64,000 bases of DNA, taken from NCBI GenBank assembly GCA_965197795.1, contig OZ240228.1, positions 2,356,001 through 2,420,000 on the forward strand, given 5' to 3'. The DNA is from WHTK01 sp965197795 (GTDB lineage: Bacteria; Chloroflexota; Dehalococcoidia; DSTF01; WHTK01). A program made the position numbers and the translations under genes. A model generated the notes under the pieces. The model did no database searches, was not told where the DNA came from, and saw nothing but the letters and a program-made list of their open reading frames with translations. Shown one piece after another: positions 8,483 through 19,259 of this stretch (position 1 is the stretch's first letter; each line of letters begins with the position of its first letter).

Positions 8483-8991
8483 TCAGCACCCTGTTGCCTG
8501 TTGCTGGTTACCTGGTGCATAACCTCCATAGTTGAAGCCGGTCTCGGCCAGCGTGAGCGGCTGGCCCTCACGCTGCAGGCCGACTTCGACGACCTCGCCG
8601 ACGAAGATCCAGTGGTCGCCCAGCTTGACGGTCTCGCGAAGCTGGCACTCGAAGTAGGCCAGCGCGTCCTTGAGCACCGGCAGGCTGTTGGGGAGCGTGA
8701 ACTCGACGTCGCCGAACTTGTTGCCCTCCGGCTCGACGTGCTTGAAGAAGGCGCTGGCGATCGGCACTTGGCCAGCCTCCATGACGTTGATGCAGAACAG
8801 GCGCTGCTCTCGACCATGGCGGTGGAGCGCGCATCGGCCTTGGCGCCGAGCGCAACGAGCGGTGGCGCGAAGGACGCCTGGGTCAGCCAGTTGACTGCCG
8901 CGCCGGTCATCGTCTTGTCGTCCTTGCACGTCATGACGAAGAGGCCGTAGGGGATCATCCGCAGGGCTGTTTTCTTCGCGGCTTCGTCCAT
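8483..8991 (-). pseudogene. flavin reductase family protein, frameshifted
   Basis: An FMN-binding split-barrel protein read in two frames. The start MDEAAKKTALRMIPYGLFV follows GGAG. The first frame runs through MTGAAVNWLTQASFAPPLVALG (flavin-binding segment) to STAMVES. The second frame resumes at RLFCINVMEAGQ and continues with YFECQLRETVKLGDHWIFVGEVV, the usual C-terminal motif with the GDH triad. One missing base near 8805-8815 breaks the frame. Members supply reduced flavin to two-component monooxygenases or bind haem or other substrates. A second, intact paralogue lies at 30136-30627. Confidence 0.75.
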
Positions 8992-9048
8992 CGTCGTCTC
9001 CTTCGAACTGCAGAACTGTGGCGGGGAACGACCTTATACTAGTCCCGC

Positions 9049-9474
9049 ATGGCCTCGACCGCGATGCCCTCGCCGAACAACAAACCAGCCGCCGCCGCGC
9101 TGCTGGCCGCCGAAATGCAGCGCCTAGGGCGCGGCGATCTCTCCTACCGTCTCTGCTTCAGCGACGCCGCCTGGCGCGACGCGATGGCGACCCTGGGCTG
9201 CCCGGCGTACGAGGCTCGGCTGGCCTCGCCAACGACGCGTCGCGGCACACGCGGCAAGCTGGGCATGGCAACGATCTGCCACCTGCGGCACGGCCACGCC
9301 GGCGTCGTTTACGTGCGGACGCACGGCCGCACCTGGCACGACGTGGCCGAAACTGTGCGCCACGAGGCGTTGCACCTGGCGCGCCCCAGCTACAACCACC
9401 GGCAGGTTGAGCTGGCGCTGGGCCACGCGCCGCCACCTAGGCGCCGGGTACGGCGGCGCGTCACGCGTCGCTGA
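9049..9474 (+). CDS. small putative metallopeptidase-like protein with HEALH motif
   Basis: A 141-residue basic protein. The single striking feature is VAETVRHEALHLARPSYNH, an HExxH zinc-binding motif (HEALH) in an amphipathic helix, as in SprT- or peptidase-like zinc proteins. The C-terminus is arginine-rich, perhaps nucleic-acid binding. No further family features are visible, so substrate and role are unknown. The last 14 bases overlap the end of the convergent membrane-protein gene. Confidence 0.5.
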   Translation: MASTAMPSPNNKPAAAALLAAEMQRLGRGDLSYRLCFSDAAWRDAMATLGCPAYEARLASPTTRRGTRGKLGMATICHLRHGHAGVVYVRTHGRTWHDVAETVRHEALHLARPSYNHRQVELALGHAPPPRRRVRRRVTRR

Positions 9475-9853
9475 AGCGCTCTCGATACAGCAGCCTGACG
9501 ACGACGCAGCGCCAGAGCAGCAACAGCACCCCGTTGGCGATCAACGCCACCACGGCGAACGAGGCCTCGAAGCTGCGGTCGAACAGCAGCGTACGCAGTC
9601 CGAGGCCGATGACCCAGGCAGGGGCCCAGCGCCGCAGCACCCCGGTCCGCCGGTGCGCTGACCTGCGCTCGTGAAAAATGGGTACGAAACCCGCGATTAG
9701 CCAACCGGCCTGAAACGGCACCCCGGCCCGCAGCAGGCCGCCCAGCGTGATGCCATCCTCGTGACTACGCAGGCCGAGCAGCGCGAAGAGGACGAAGCAG
9801 ACCAGGTCGCCAGCCAGCAAAAGCGCCCGCCTGTGAGTCTTGACGGTCTGCAT
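9461..9853 (-). CDS. DUF3054-like integral membrane protein
   Basis: A protein of about 130 residues with four predicted membrane helices: LLLAGDLVCFVLFALLGLRS, FQAGWLIAGFVPIF, WAPAWVIGLGLRTLLF and FAVVALIANGVLLLLWR. The GDL...FALLGLRSHEDG opening matches the DUF3054 family. The internal ATG at 9853 fits the usual family N-terminus; an upstream ATG at 9943 would add 30 residues. The function is unknown. It overlaps the convergent HEALH gene by 14 bases. Confidence 0.65.
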   Translation of the reverse strand: MQTVKTHRRALLLAGDLVCFVLFALLGLRSHEDGITLGGLLRAGVPFQAGWLIAGFVPIFHERRSAHRRTGVLRRWAPAWVIGLGLRTLLFDRSFEASFAVVALIANGVLLLLWRCVVVRLLYRERFSDA

Positions 9854-10033
9854 TTCGTGAAAGCGTAACGCTAGCGGGATATAGGGTCGAAGGGCTTCCG
9901 CCGGCCCGAACCTGCTCAACCAGGCGAAGCCTGTAATGAACATCCCCTAGGTATAAACCCTAAAGATCGCGCCCTGAGCATCCGACTATGACATATGTCC
10001 CTCTATGAGGGGCGTCATACGGAGGGAATCTCA

Positions 10034-10630
10034 GTGAGAGCACATATCCAACGGGCGCTTCGAGCGGCCCAAAAGGGCGAACGAGGCATCACCGGTCTCG
10101 AAACCGCCATCATCCTGATCGCATTTGTGGTGGTTGCCACCGTATTCGCGTTCATCGTGCTGACGACAGGTATCTTCAGCGCCGAGCGCGGCAAGGAGAC
10201 GGTGTTCGCCGGCCTTCAGAAGGCGCGCGGCACCATGGAAATACGCGGCGGCGTCATCGTCACGGCAACGCCACCCGACGTTGACACGATCCAGTTCGCC
10301 GTCGCGACGACGGCTGGAGGTGACCCGATCCCGCTCGACCCCGCCGCCACAAACCTGCGCACCGTCATCGCCTACCGTGACGCGAACCTCTACGACCACG
10401 ATGTGCCGTACACGATAACGGTTATCGTCGGCGACGTCGACTTGCTCCTGGAGCCGGGCGAACTCTTCATCGTAACGCTCGCGCGCACCGACATCGATGG
10501 TGGCGCGGGACCGCCCACGATCACGGCCAACCATCGCTGGACCCTGGAGATCCAGACTCCTGTAGGCGCGACGATTGACCTGACACGTTCGATGCCCGGT
10601 GAAATCGACACCGTCATGCAGCTGCACTAA
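10034..10630 (+). CDS. archaellin-like (archaeal flagellin-type) class III signal peptide protein
   Basis: A 198-residue secreted filament-type protein. The GTG start follows GGAGGG by 8 bases. The N-terminal KGERGITGLETAIILIAF is a class III (type IV pilin-like) signal: predicted prepilin-peptidase cleavage after Gly18, Glu at +5 and a long hydrophobic helix. The following SAERGKETVFAGLQKARGTMEIRGGVI also matches archaellin N-terminal regions. The C-terminal part is beta-rich, with threonine and aspartate. Archaellins are the subunits of the archaeal swimming filament; homologues are known from some Chloroflexota. No other archaellum gene lies in the window, so whether this builds an archaellum or a simpler pilus is open. 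Confidence 0.8.
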   Translation: MRAHIQRALRAAQKGERGITGLETAIILIAFVVVATVFAFIVLTTGIFSAERGKETVFAGLQKARGTMEIRGGVIVTATPPDVDTIQFAVATTAGGDPIPLDPAATNLRTVIAYRDANLYDHDVPYTITVIVGDVDLLLEPGELFIVTLARTDIDGGAGPPTITANHRWTLEIQTPVGATIDLTRSMPGEIDTVMQLH

Positions 10631-10751
10631 GACATCTCCCCCAGACGGTCCCTCCGTGGGCGGCGCAGAGGAGTACCCCTTCTCTGCGTCTGTCCATCCG
10701 GCGCGATCCCGCTTCGTTGCTCGCGCCGTATCGCCTCACTACCATGAGCCC

Positions 10752-11615
10752 ATGACCAGCAACGCCGTGCAGGGACTCACGCTGCGTTCGCGCCGCTTCG
10801 ATTGGGGTGCGCGCACCTACCTGATGGGCATCGTCAACCTGTCCCCGGACTCTTTCTCCGGCGACGGCCTATCGACGGCTGCGGAGGCCGTCGCGCAGGC
10901 GCTTCGCTTCGAGGCGGAAGGCGCCGACATCATCGACGTCGGTGGCCAATCGACGCGTCCGTCCAGCGGCACGCCCGCGATCGCCGGTTTCGAGCAGCTC
11001 AGCGTCGAGCAGGAAACCGAGCGCGCCGTGCCTGCCTTGCGCGCCATCATCGAAGCTGTGGAGCTGCCGGTTAGCATCGACAGCTACCGCGCGCCCGTGG
11101 TTGAGGCAGCGCTAGACGCCGGCGCACACCTCGTCAACGACGTCTGGGGCTTCCGCAACGACCCCGAGGTCGCGGCGCTCGCCGCCCGCTTTGGCGTCCC
11201 GGCCGTGGTCATGCACAACCAGCGCGGCCGCGAGCCCGTCGACGTTATCGAGGGCGTCCGCGCCGGGTGGATCGAGAGCATCCGCATCGCCGAGACCGCA
11301 GGCCTGGCGCGAGAGCGCCTCATCCTCGATCCGGGCTTCGGCTTCGGTTGGCCGGTCGAGGACAACCTCACGATGCTGAACCGGCTCGGCGCGCTGCGCG
11401 ACCTGGGACTGCCGCTGCTGGTCGGCACGTCGCGAAAGGCGACCATTGGCGCGGTGCTTGAGCAGCCTGAGAGTGAACGCGCCTGGGGCACTGCCGCCAC
11501 CGTAGCGATAGCGATCGCTAACGGCGCCGACATCGTCCGAGTCCACGACGTGGCGCAGATGAAACAGGTCTGCGCCATGACGGACGCCATCGTGCGCCGC
11601 GGGACGGCCGGCTAG
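10752..11615 (+). CDS. folP: dihydropteroate synthase
   Basis: A 287-residue TIM-barrel enzyme joining p-aminobenzoate to 6-hydroxymethyl-dihydropterin diphosphate in folate synthesis. Signatures: LMGIVNLSPDSFSGDG (pterin/phosphate loop 1), GADIIDVGGQSTRP (loop 2 with the catalytic STRP), VSIDSYRAPVVEAAL, LVNDVWG, ILDPGFGFGW and GTSRKATIG. The ATG at 10752 is chosen because the domain begins shortly after it; the open frame extends further upstream without similarity. folK follows 7 bases downstream, forming a two-gene folate operon. Confidence 0.95.
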   Translation: MTSNAVQGLTLRSRRFDWGARTYLMGIVNLSPDSFSGDGLSTAAEAVAQALRFEAEGADIIDVGGQSTRPSSGTPAIAGFEQLSVEQETERAVPALRAIIEAVELPVSIDSYRAPVVEAALDAGAHLVNDVWGFRNDPEVAALAARFGVPAVVMHNQRGREPVDVIEGVRAGWIESIRIAETAGLARERLILDPGFGFGWPVEDNLTMLNRLGALRDLGLPLLVGTSRKATIGAVLEQPESERAWGTAATVAIAIANGADIVRVHDVAQMKQVCAMTDAIVRRGTAG

Positions 11616-11622
11616 GGGCGCA

Positions 11623-12141
11623 ATGGCGATCTACGTGGCCCTGGGCTCCAACCTTGGCAACCGCCAGGCCAACCTGGCCTTGGCGCTACGCATGTTCGAG
11701 CCGCTGGCCCGCGTCGAAGCCGTGTCTGCGCTGTACGAGTCGCCGCCACAGCCGCCTGCCCCACCGCCGCCCTACCTCAACGCCGTATGTCGAATCGTTA
11801 CGGGCCTCACCCCGGACGCCTTACTGCGGCACCTCAAGCGCATCGAGCACCTCATCGGGCGTCGCGATGCAGAGCGCTGGGCGCCGCGCCCAATCGACCT
11901 CGATATCGCTATCTATGACGACCAGGTACTCGACGACGCTGACCTTACGATCCCCCACCCGCGTCTCACGCAGCGCGCCTTCGTCCTCCGACCCCTGATC
12001 GACCTCGACCCGGAACTCACGCACCCGGCGTCAGGTTTGCGGTTGGTAGACGTGCTACAAGGCGTCGGCAGCGACGGGCTCGTCGAGGTCACGCCGGCCG
12101 GTTGGCACGAAGCGGGTGCGGAGGGGGCTATTCGCCGCTAG
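11623..12141 (+). CDS. folK: 2-amino-4-hydroxy-6-hydroxymethyldihydropteridine diphosphokinase
   Basis: A 172-residue HPPK that transfers diphosphate from ATP to 6-hydroxymethyl-dihydropterin, the step before FolP. It shows YVALGSNLGNRQANL, the SALYESPP loop, LKRIEHLIGRRDAERWAPRPIDLDI (the R-x-R-W-x-PR-DLDI catalytic core) and IPHPRLTQRAFVLRPL. It directly follows folP. The last 14 bases overlap the convergent membrane-protein gene. Confidence 0.95.
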   Translation: MAIYVALGSNLGNRQANLALALRMFEPLARVEAVSALYESPPQPPAPPPPYLNAVCRIVTGLTPDALLRHLKRIEHLIGRRDAERWAPRPIDLDIAIYDDQVLDDADLTIPHPRLTQRAFVLRPLIDLDPELTHPASGLRLVDVLQGVGSDGLVEVTPAGWHEAGAEGAIRR

Positions 12142-12361
12142 GCTGAGCGGCCGCCTCGACGACGTCCTCGTCCGGCTCCTCTTCCAGCATCAGCATCGTA
12201 TAGCCGACCCAGAAAGTCAGCGCGGTAAGCGCCGTCATCGCGGCGGTCATCGGCAGCGCGATAGCGAGGTAGCTGCGACGCATGGCGCCGTAAAGGAAGA
12301 GCACCATCTCGAGCGCGGCAGCGACGATGAGGATGACACCGGTCTTCTGAGCCCGGTTCAT
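12128..12361 (-). CDS. small two-helix membrane protein
   Basis: A 77-residue protein with two membrane helices (GVILIVAAALEMVLFLYGA and AMTALTALTFWVGYTML) and an acidic, probably cytoplasmic tail (EEEPDEDVVEAA). Its ATG overlaps the TGA of the Trm112-like gene (TGATG), so the two are translated in tandem. No family was recognised. Confidence 0.65.
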   Translation of the reverse strand: MNRAQKTGVILIVAAALEMVLFLYGAMRRSYLAIALPMTAAMTALTALTFWVGYTMLMLEEEPDEDVVEAAAQPSGE

Positions 12362-12564
12362 CAGGTGGCGTTCGACTCCATGGCGCGGCGTAGATCGGGC
12401 GGCAACAGGTTGGGGATCGAATCCTTGATCGGGTAAGTCTCGTTGCACGCCGCGCAGTGTAGAGATCCTTCGATGATCTCGTCCTTGTCCTCTTTGTCGA
12501 TGCTCAGCGTCAGCGTGCCCTTGCAGACAGGGCACACGAGGATCTCCATCATGTCTTTACGCAT
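12361..12564 (-). CDS. Trm112 family protein
   Basis: A 67-residue zinc-ribbon protein: EILVCPVCKGTL and LHCAACNETYPIKDSIPNLLP are the two CxxC halves and the YPI-DGIP-like signature of the Trm112/YcaR family. Members act as small partners or activators of methyltransferases and other enzymes. GGAGG lies upstream of the ATG. The stop overlaps the start of the two-helix membrane protein. Confidence 0.85.
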   Translation of the reverse strand: MRKDMMEILVCPVCKGTLTLSIDKEDKDEIIEGSLHCAACNETYPIKDSIPNLLPPDLRRAMESNAT

Positions 12565-12648
12565 CAGCTTCCTCCTGCATCCGCACGGCTCATTCTACGT
12601 AACGCCTGGCTGTCATAGAAGGCGGTGCGATCCTTAAATGTCGAGTCG

Positions 12649-15324
<2,676 letters not shown>

Positions 15325-15445
15325 GTGCGGACTTTCAAAGACGCTGCCGCCCAAATCACGGCGGTATCGGGCAAAGAATTGATAACCTTATCTTACCATT
15401 TGGCGCCGCTCAAGTACACGTGGAGCTCATTCTGAGTTTGATTGC

Positions 15446-15561
15446 ACCGCCGCGGCGAAGGCGTCCCACGGCGAACGACTCGATGCCGCAAACCCCGGCG
15501 TCTCCGGCTCCGGACGCTCCGGATGCCACTGCACGCCAACGACCCAGCGATGCACGGCGTT
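15446..15561 (-). pseudogene. duplicated 3' end of the C26 amidotransferase gene
   Basis: These 116 bases repeat 16225-16340, the 3' end of the intact amidotransferase gene, with about 10 mismatches (about 91% identity). In translation it still reads HRWVVGVQWHPERPE...TPGFAASSRS and WDAFAAAV, with only a few amino-acid changes. It starts exactly at the stop of the antitoxin gene. Together with the intact copy it brackets the toxin-antitoxin pair as a direct repeat. Confidence 0.85.
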
Positions 15562-15889
15562 AGAGGTCCTCTGCCGCTCGATAGAGCTCCCGCGCCTTCT
15601 CGCGCACTGCCAGCACGGCTGCCTTCTGGCGGCCGGGCTCCAACTCCAGCTCCCCACGAGACGCGGACAGCGATGCTTGGCGCATAAAATCGGACGTTGT
15701 CATGTCTCGCCTGCTGGCCGCCTTGCTGATCTCGCTCAGCTCCTGGGAGCTCATGCGCACGGAGTAGACCGACCGCACCGGTTTCGCTACACGGGCTTTG
15801 ACCGGCACGAGGCCTTCCAGCTCGGCTGCCGTGTCTTTCACGGCTTCCGCTTCCCGGACCATTTCGTCATAGCTCTTCTTCATTGCCAT
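15560..15889 (-). CDS. ribbon-helix-helix antitoxin-like protein
   Basis: A 109-residue protein. The central VYSVRMSSQELSEISKAASRRDMTTSDFMRQA is a classical beta-strand, helix, helix RHH (CopG/BrnA-like) DNA-binding unit. The N-terminal part is acidic and could be the toxin-binding arm. Its start lies inside the 3' end of the upstream toxin gene, the usual order for BrnTA (toxin first, overlapping antitoxin second). The stop falls at the edge of the duplicated amidotransferase end. It probably represses its own operon through the palindrome at 16188-16215. Confidence 0.65.
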   Translation of the reverse strand: MAMKKSYDEMVREAEAVKDTAAELEGLVPVKARVAKPVRSVYSVRMSSQELSEISKAASRRDMTTSDFMRQASLSASRGELELEPGRQKAAVLAVREKARELYRAAEDL

Positions 15890-16177
15890 CTTCTTTGACA
15901 AGCCTGCGGGCGAAGCGACTCTCCCAGGCGCTGATCACACGCCAGGCGCCTGGCAACTCGGCACAACGGATCGGCACGTAGAGCACGCGGCCAAGCTGGT
16001 CGGTCCCAAGAATCACGTGCGTCGCCGATCGACCGACAGGTTGTGGAAGAAGAGCGGATCGTTGTCCAGCATGTATTCAACATGTTCTGGTGCCACACCA
16101 TGCTTCGCGATATGGCTGACGTTTTCATCGTCCCAAACTAAGGATGAGACCTCTACGTCATCCGGTTCTCCAACCAC
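15867..16177 (-). pseudogene. BrnT-like toxin, frameshifted
   Basis: The GTG start at 16177 follows GGAG by 6 bases. The first frame reads VWDDENVSHIAKHGVAPEHV and continues to FFHNLSVDRRRT. The next frame reads VILGTDQLGRVLYVPIR and WRVISAWESRFARRLVKED. The WDxxK/N...HGV opening and the R-V-ISAR/WE-like end match BrnT-type (DUF497-like) RNase toxins of about 100 residues. One missing base at about 16018-16022 gives a premature TGA. The gene overlaps the antitoxin start. If the frameshift is real, the toxin is dead and the antitoxin is an orphan. Confidence 0.6.
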
Positions 16178-16187
16178 TGACGACTCC

Positions 16188-16215
16188 AATTGTAATACGG
16201 TTACGTATTACAATT
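16188..16215. promoter_or_regulatory. palindromic operator of the toxin-antitoxin cassette
   Basis: Perfect 12-bp arms AATTGTAATACG and CGTATTACAATT are separated by GTTA. This AT-rich palindrome in a GC-rich region lies just upstream of the toxin Shine-Dalgarno and right behind the amidotransferase stop codon. It fits an autoregulatory operator bound by the RHH antitoxin. It could also act as a weak terminator hairpin. Confidence 0.6.
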
Positions 16216-16901
16216 CAAACTCGTACCGCCGCGGCGAAGGCGTCCCACAGCGAACGGCTCGATGCCGCGAACCCCGGCGTCTCCCGCTCTGGACGTTCGG
16301 GATGCCACTGCACGCCGACGACCCAGCGATGCGCGGCGCTCTCCAGGCCCTCGACCAGGCCGTCATCTGACGTACCGCTGACGGCAAGGCCTTGCGCAGC
16401 GCGCTCCGGAGTCACGGCCTGATGATGACGCGAGTTGGTCAATATTCGCTCCGTACCGTAGATCGCCGCCAACTTCGAGCCGGGCGTCAGTGCGACCTCG
16501 TGGAAGGCGGACGTGACGGCGTCTTCTTCACGCCCGCGGTGGGCGCCGGAATCTACGTGCTGCAGTAGCGTGCCGCCTAAACTCACGTTGAGCAGCTGAT
16601 GGCCGCGACAAATCGCCAGCACCGGCAGGTCTGCTTCCAGCGCCTGCCGTAGCAACGACAGCTCGAACTCGTCACGCGGTCGATGGACCTTGTCGACTGC
16701 TGGAAGTCGCTCATCGCCGTACACGGATGGGTCGATATCGATGCCGCCGCTAAGGACGAGGCCGACGCAGCCATGCAGTGAACCGCCCGCACCTGTCGTA
16801 TCGACCACCTCGAGTCCGGCTTCGCTGAGACGATCCCAGTAGTAGTGCAGACGTTCTCCGGGTACGTCCTCCCAGCGCGCGACAGCAATCCGAGGCGTCA
16901 T
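16215..16901 (-). CDS. gamma-glutamyl-gamma-aminobutyrate hydrolase family (class C26) glutamine amidotransferase-like protein
   Basis: A 228-residue class I glutaminase-fold hydrolase. LVLSGGIDIDPSVYG is the oxyanion region, PVLAICRGHQLLN carries the nucleophile Cys, and VVGVQWHPERPE carries the catalytic His and Glu. The R-DEFELSLLRQALEADLP segment is typical of PuuD-like C26 peptidases, which split gamma-glutamyl amides in polyamine or amino-acid breakdown. The substrate here is unknown. Its last 116 bases are duplicated beyond the toxin-antitoxin cassette. The TPR gene lies just upstream on the same strand. Confidence 0.85.
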   Translation of the reverse strand: MTPRIAVARWEDVPGERLHYYWDRLSEAGLEVVDTTGAGGSLHGCVGLVLSGGIDIDPSVYGDERLPAVDKVHRPRDEFELSLLRQALEADLPVLAICRGHQLLNVSLGGTLLQHVDSGAHRGREEDAVTSAFHEVALTPGSKLAAIYGTERILTNSRHHQAVTPERAAQGLAVSGTSDDGLVEGLESAAHRWVVGVQWHPERPERETPGFAASSRSLWDAFAAAVRV

Positions 16902-16908
16902 TCAGGCG

Positions 16909-17736
16909 CTACTCGTCCTCTTCTTCGTCGTCGGAGTCGGCTTCCTCGATCGTAGCGAGGCTGACGTTCCCATCGCCCTCGCTGGCTTCACCGTCCCACT
17001 CTTCGCTCTCGCCCTCGTCGACGATCTCGTCGTCGTCGTCGGCATTGAGGCGCAGCAACGACTCTTTGATGTAGGGGCGCACCCCTTCGGTGCCGGCGGT
17101 TGGGAAAGAAAGGCGGGTCTGTGAAGGATCGCGGTACGTCTCCTTGATGATGACCTCGACGTCCGTGTCCCCGAGGCTCTTGACGGCGGCCGCGTATTGG
17201 TTGCCACCCTGGATCAGCCGCATCAGGCGCAGCCCGAGCTTAGGCTCCACGGGTCCGATAACCTCGCCGCCGCCATTGGCGACCTGCAAAACGTCAGCGT
17301 CCGGCTTGAGGTAGACCTCGTCGCCGGCGGTCAGCGCCGCCAGCAGTTCTCGGGGAGCATCGCGCAGTATCGTCGTGCCGGACTTGCCGACCTCCTCGAT
17401 GAACAGGTCCTGGGCTACCTTTGCGACGCCTTCGCGCCGTGGCGCCAGGTCCTGCAGCCCTTCCAGTCTCTCCAGGTTACGCTTGGCGATCTGGTTAACC
17501 GGATCGCGCGCGATGGATTTTCCGTAGGCCTCGTGCGCCTCTCGGAAGCGGCCGAGCTCAAGCAGCGATTTGCCGAGACGGTTCCACGTGTCGACGTCCT
17601 CGGGCTGAGCCTCGAGGATCGAGCGATTGAGCGTAGCGGCTTCCTCCCACTTGCTCTCAATCGCTAGCTGTATCGCTTGCTCGGCGCCTTGTCGGGTGAG
17701 ACGGACTTCCTCTTCACCTTCAGTAGGCGAGTTCAT
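16909..17736 (-). CDS. tetratricopeptide-repeat protein with acidic tail
   Basis: About 275 residues. Residues 10-90 form two or three TPR-like helical hairpins (AIQLAIESKWEEAATLNRSI, WNRLGKSLLELGRFREAHEAYGK). A middle domain with strands (VYLKPDADVLQVANGGGEVI) follows, and then a strongly acidic tail (about 20 D/E). The start ATG 17736 follows GAGGTG. A protein-protein adaptor role is likely; the partner is unknown. It is followed 8 bases later by the C26 amidotransferase gene on the same strand. Confidence 0.7.
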   Translation of the reverse strand: MNSPTEGEEEVRLTRQGAEQAIQLAIESKWEEAATLNRSILEAQPEDVDTWNRLGKSLLELGRFREAHEAYGKSIARDPVNQIAKRNLERLEGLQDLAPRREGVAKVAQDLFIEEVGKSGTTILRDAPRELLAALTAGDEVYLKPDADVLQVANGGGEVIGPVEPKLGLRLMRLIQGGNQYAAAVKSLGDTDVEVIIKETYRDPSQTRLSFPTAGTEGVRPYIKESLLRLNADDDDEIVDEGESEEWDGEASEGDGNVSLATIEEADSDDEEEDE

Positions 17737-17797
17737 GCTGGACACCTCATGCTGGACGCAACAGGATAGACGTGAGCGGGACGCCTTTCATCTTGTC

Positions 17798-17875
17798 TGG
17801 TCGGGGTGGGCAGATTTGAACTGCCGACCTCACGGTCCCGAACCGTGCGCTCTAGCCTGGCTGAGCTACACCCCG
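17798..17875 (-). tRNA. tRNA-Pro (anticodon CGG)
   Basis: Reading the minus strand, the acceptor 5' strand CGGGGTG pairs with CACCCCG and is followed by discriminator A and an encoded CCA. The D arm contains TAGCTCAGCCAGGC. The anticodon stem CACGG/CCGTG encloses the loop TTCGGGA, giving anticodon CGG. The T arm is GGCAG-TTCAAAT-CTGCC. All stems pair fully. Confidence 0.95.
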
Positions 17876-17981
17876 GGGCTTTTGTTCAGGCCTGTATCGT
17901 ACGGGTTTGGCTGTTCGTCATTCAAGCGTAGACTTACCTACCGACGATTGACGCCACCCCTAGTCGTGAGGCAGCCCGGTC

Positions 17982-19259
17982 ATGCCATCCCTTCGCATCC
18001 TGATGATCAGCGCCCTTGAAGTCTGGGCCCTCTCCGGACAAGGCGGCGCTGCCTCCCTCTTCAAGACGCTGGAGGGGTACGCCAAGCGGGGTCATCGAAT
18101 CGATTTCGTCGCGCCGGTCATTGGCGCCAACCACCAGCAGGGCGCCGGCATTCAGGAACCACCGCATATCGATGGTGTGACGTATCACTTGTTCAACCTG
18201 CCATCCCTAACAGAAACGCGATGGCCGCTGCCGCGCGTCGCGCGCAAGGCAGACCAGAAGCTGCGCTTCGCCAACCTGTTCCCCTTACTCGCGGCGAGGC
18301 GGGCGGCGAAGTTGCTCAAGCCGGACGGTTCCTTCGACCTGCTCTACGGCTACGAGGTGCACGGCGTCCTGGCGCAGCGCAAGGTCAGGGCACGTCACCC
18401 GCTGCCGCTGGTCGCCCGATTCCAGGGCACCGTTATGCATCCCTATCTGCGGCAGCCGCGGTCCTTGCTGCGTAAGTTCGAAGAGGTACGCGCGCTGAAG
18501 ACCCCGGCTGACCTCTACGTCATGACCGACGACGGCACTCGCGGCGACGAGGTGCTGCAGGCCCTGAACCCCGACTCGGACGGCAAGGTCCATTTCTGGC
18601 GCAACGGCCTCGATGCCCTGGTCGCGGCTCCGGAGGCGACCATCGATCCAGCGCAGGCGCGCGCAGCGCTCGGTTTGGCGCAGGATGACTTCGTTCTCGT
18701 CACCGCGACGCGTCTGACTCGCTGGAAGCGCGTCGACCGCGCCGTCGACGCCGTAGCCAGGCTGCGCAGCGACGGCATCGCGGCCCGTCTGCTGATCGTC
18801 GGCGACGGCGAAGAGCGTCTCAACCTGGAGCGTCAGGCGCGCGACCTCACCCTCCAGGACCGCGTCACCTTCGTCGGGCCGGTACCGCAACCGCAGGTTC
18901 AGCGCTATCTCGCAGCCGCCGACGTGTTCCTCTCGGTCAACGAGCTGTCCAACGTCGGCAATTCGCTGCTGGAGGCGATGTTCGCCGGGCGTTGTGTACT
19001 GACGCTGGATGAGGGCGATACCCGCGACCTGATTCGCGACGGCGAGACCGGCGTGCTGCTGCCCGCTTCAGGCGAGCCTGGCGAGATCGCCGCGGCGCTG
19101 GCGATGTTGGCGGGCGACCCGCAAAAGCGCCAGAAGCTTGGCGCGGCAGCCCATCACCTCGCCGAGCGTGCCTTCTGGACCTGGGACCAACGCCTTGACG
19201 CGGAGGTCAAGGCCGTGGAGGAGCTGGTTTCTGGCCGCCTTCCGGCCGCCGTTAAATGA
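17982..19259 (+). CDS. glycosyltransferase family 4 protein
   Basis: A 425-residue GT-B glycosyltransferase. The N-terminal Rossmann half (LRILMISALEVW...GQGGAASLFKTLEGYAKRGH) precedes a C-terminal donor-binding half with LVTATRLTRWKRVDRAVDA (K-RVD motif), LLIVGDGEERLNLER, VTFVGPV and SNVGNSLLEAMFAGRCVL (the E-x7-E nucleotide-sugar loop variant). It transfers an activated sugar during surface polysaccharide building. Its stop overlaps the start of the flippase gene by four bases (ATGA), forming the first gene of a three-gene operon. Confidence 0.88.
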   Translation: MPSLRILMISALEVWALSGQGGAASLFKTLEGYAKRGHRIDFVAPVIGANHQQGAGIQEPPHIDGVTYHLFNLPSLTETRWPLPRVARKADQKLRFANLFPLLAARRAAKLLKPDGSFDLLYGYEVHGVLAQRKVRARHPLPLVARFQGTVMHPYLRQPRSLLRKFEEVRALKTPADLYVMTDDGTRGDEVLQALNPDSDGKVHFWRNGLDALVAAPEATIDPAQARAALGLAQDDFVLVTATRLTRWKRVDRAVDAVARLRSDGIAARLLIVGDGEERLNLERQARDLTLQDRVTFVGPVPQPQVQRYLAAADVFLSVNELSNVGNSLLEAMFAGRCVLTLDEGDTRDLIRDGETGVLLPASGEPGEIAAALAMLAGDPQKRQKLGAAAHHLAERAFWTWDQRLDAEVKAVEELVSGRLPAAVK

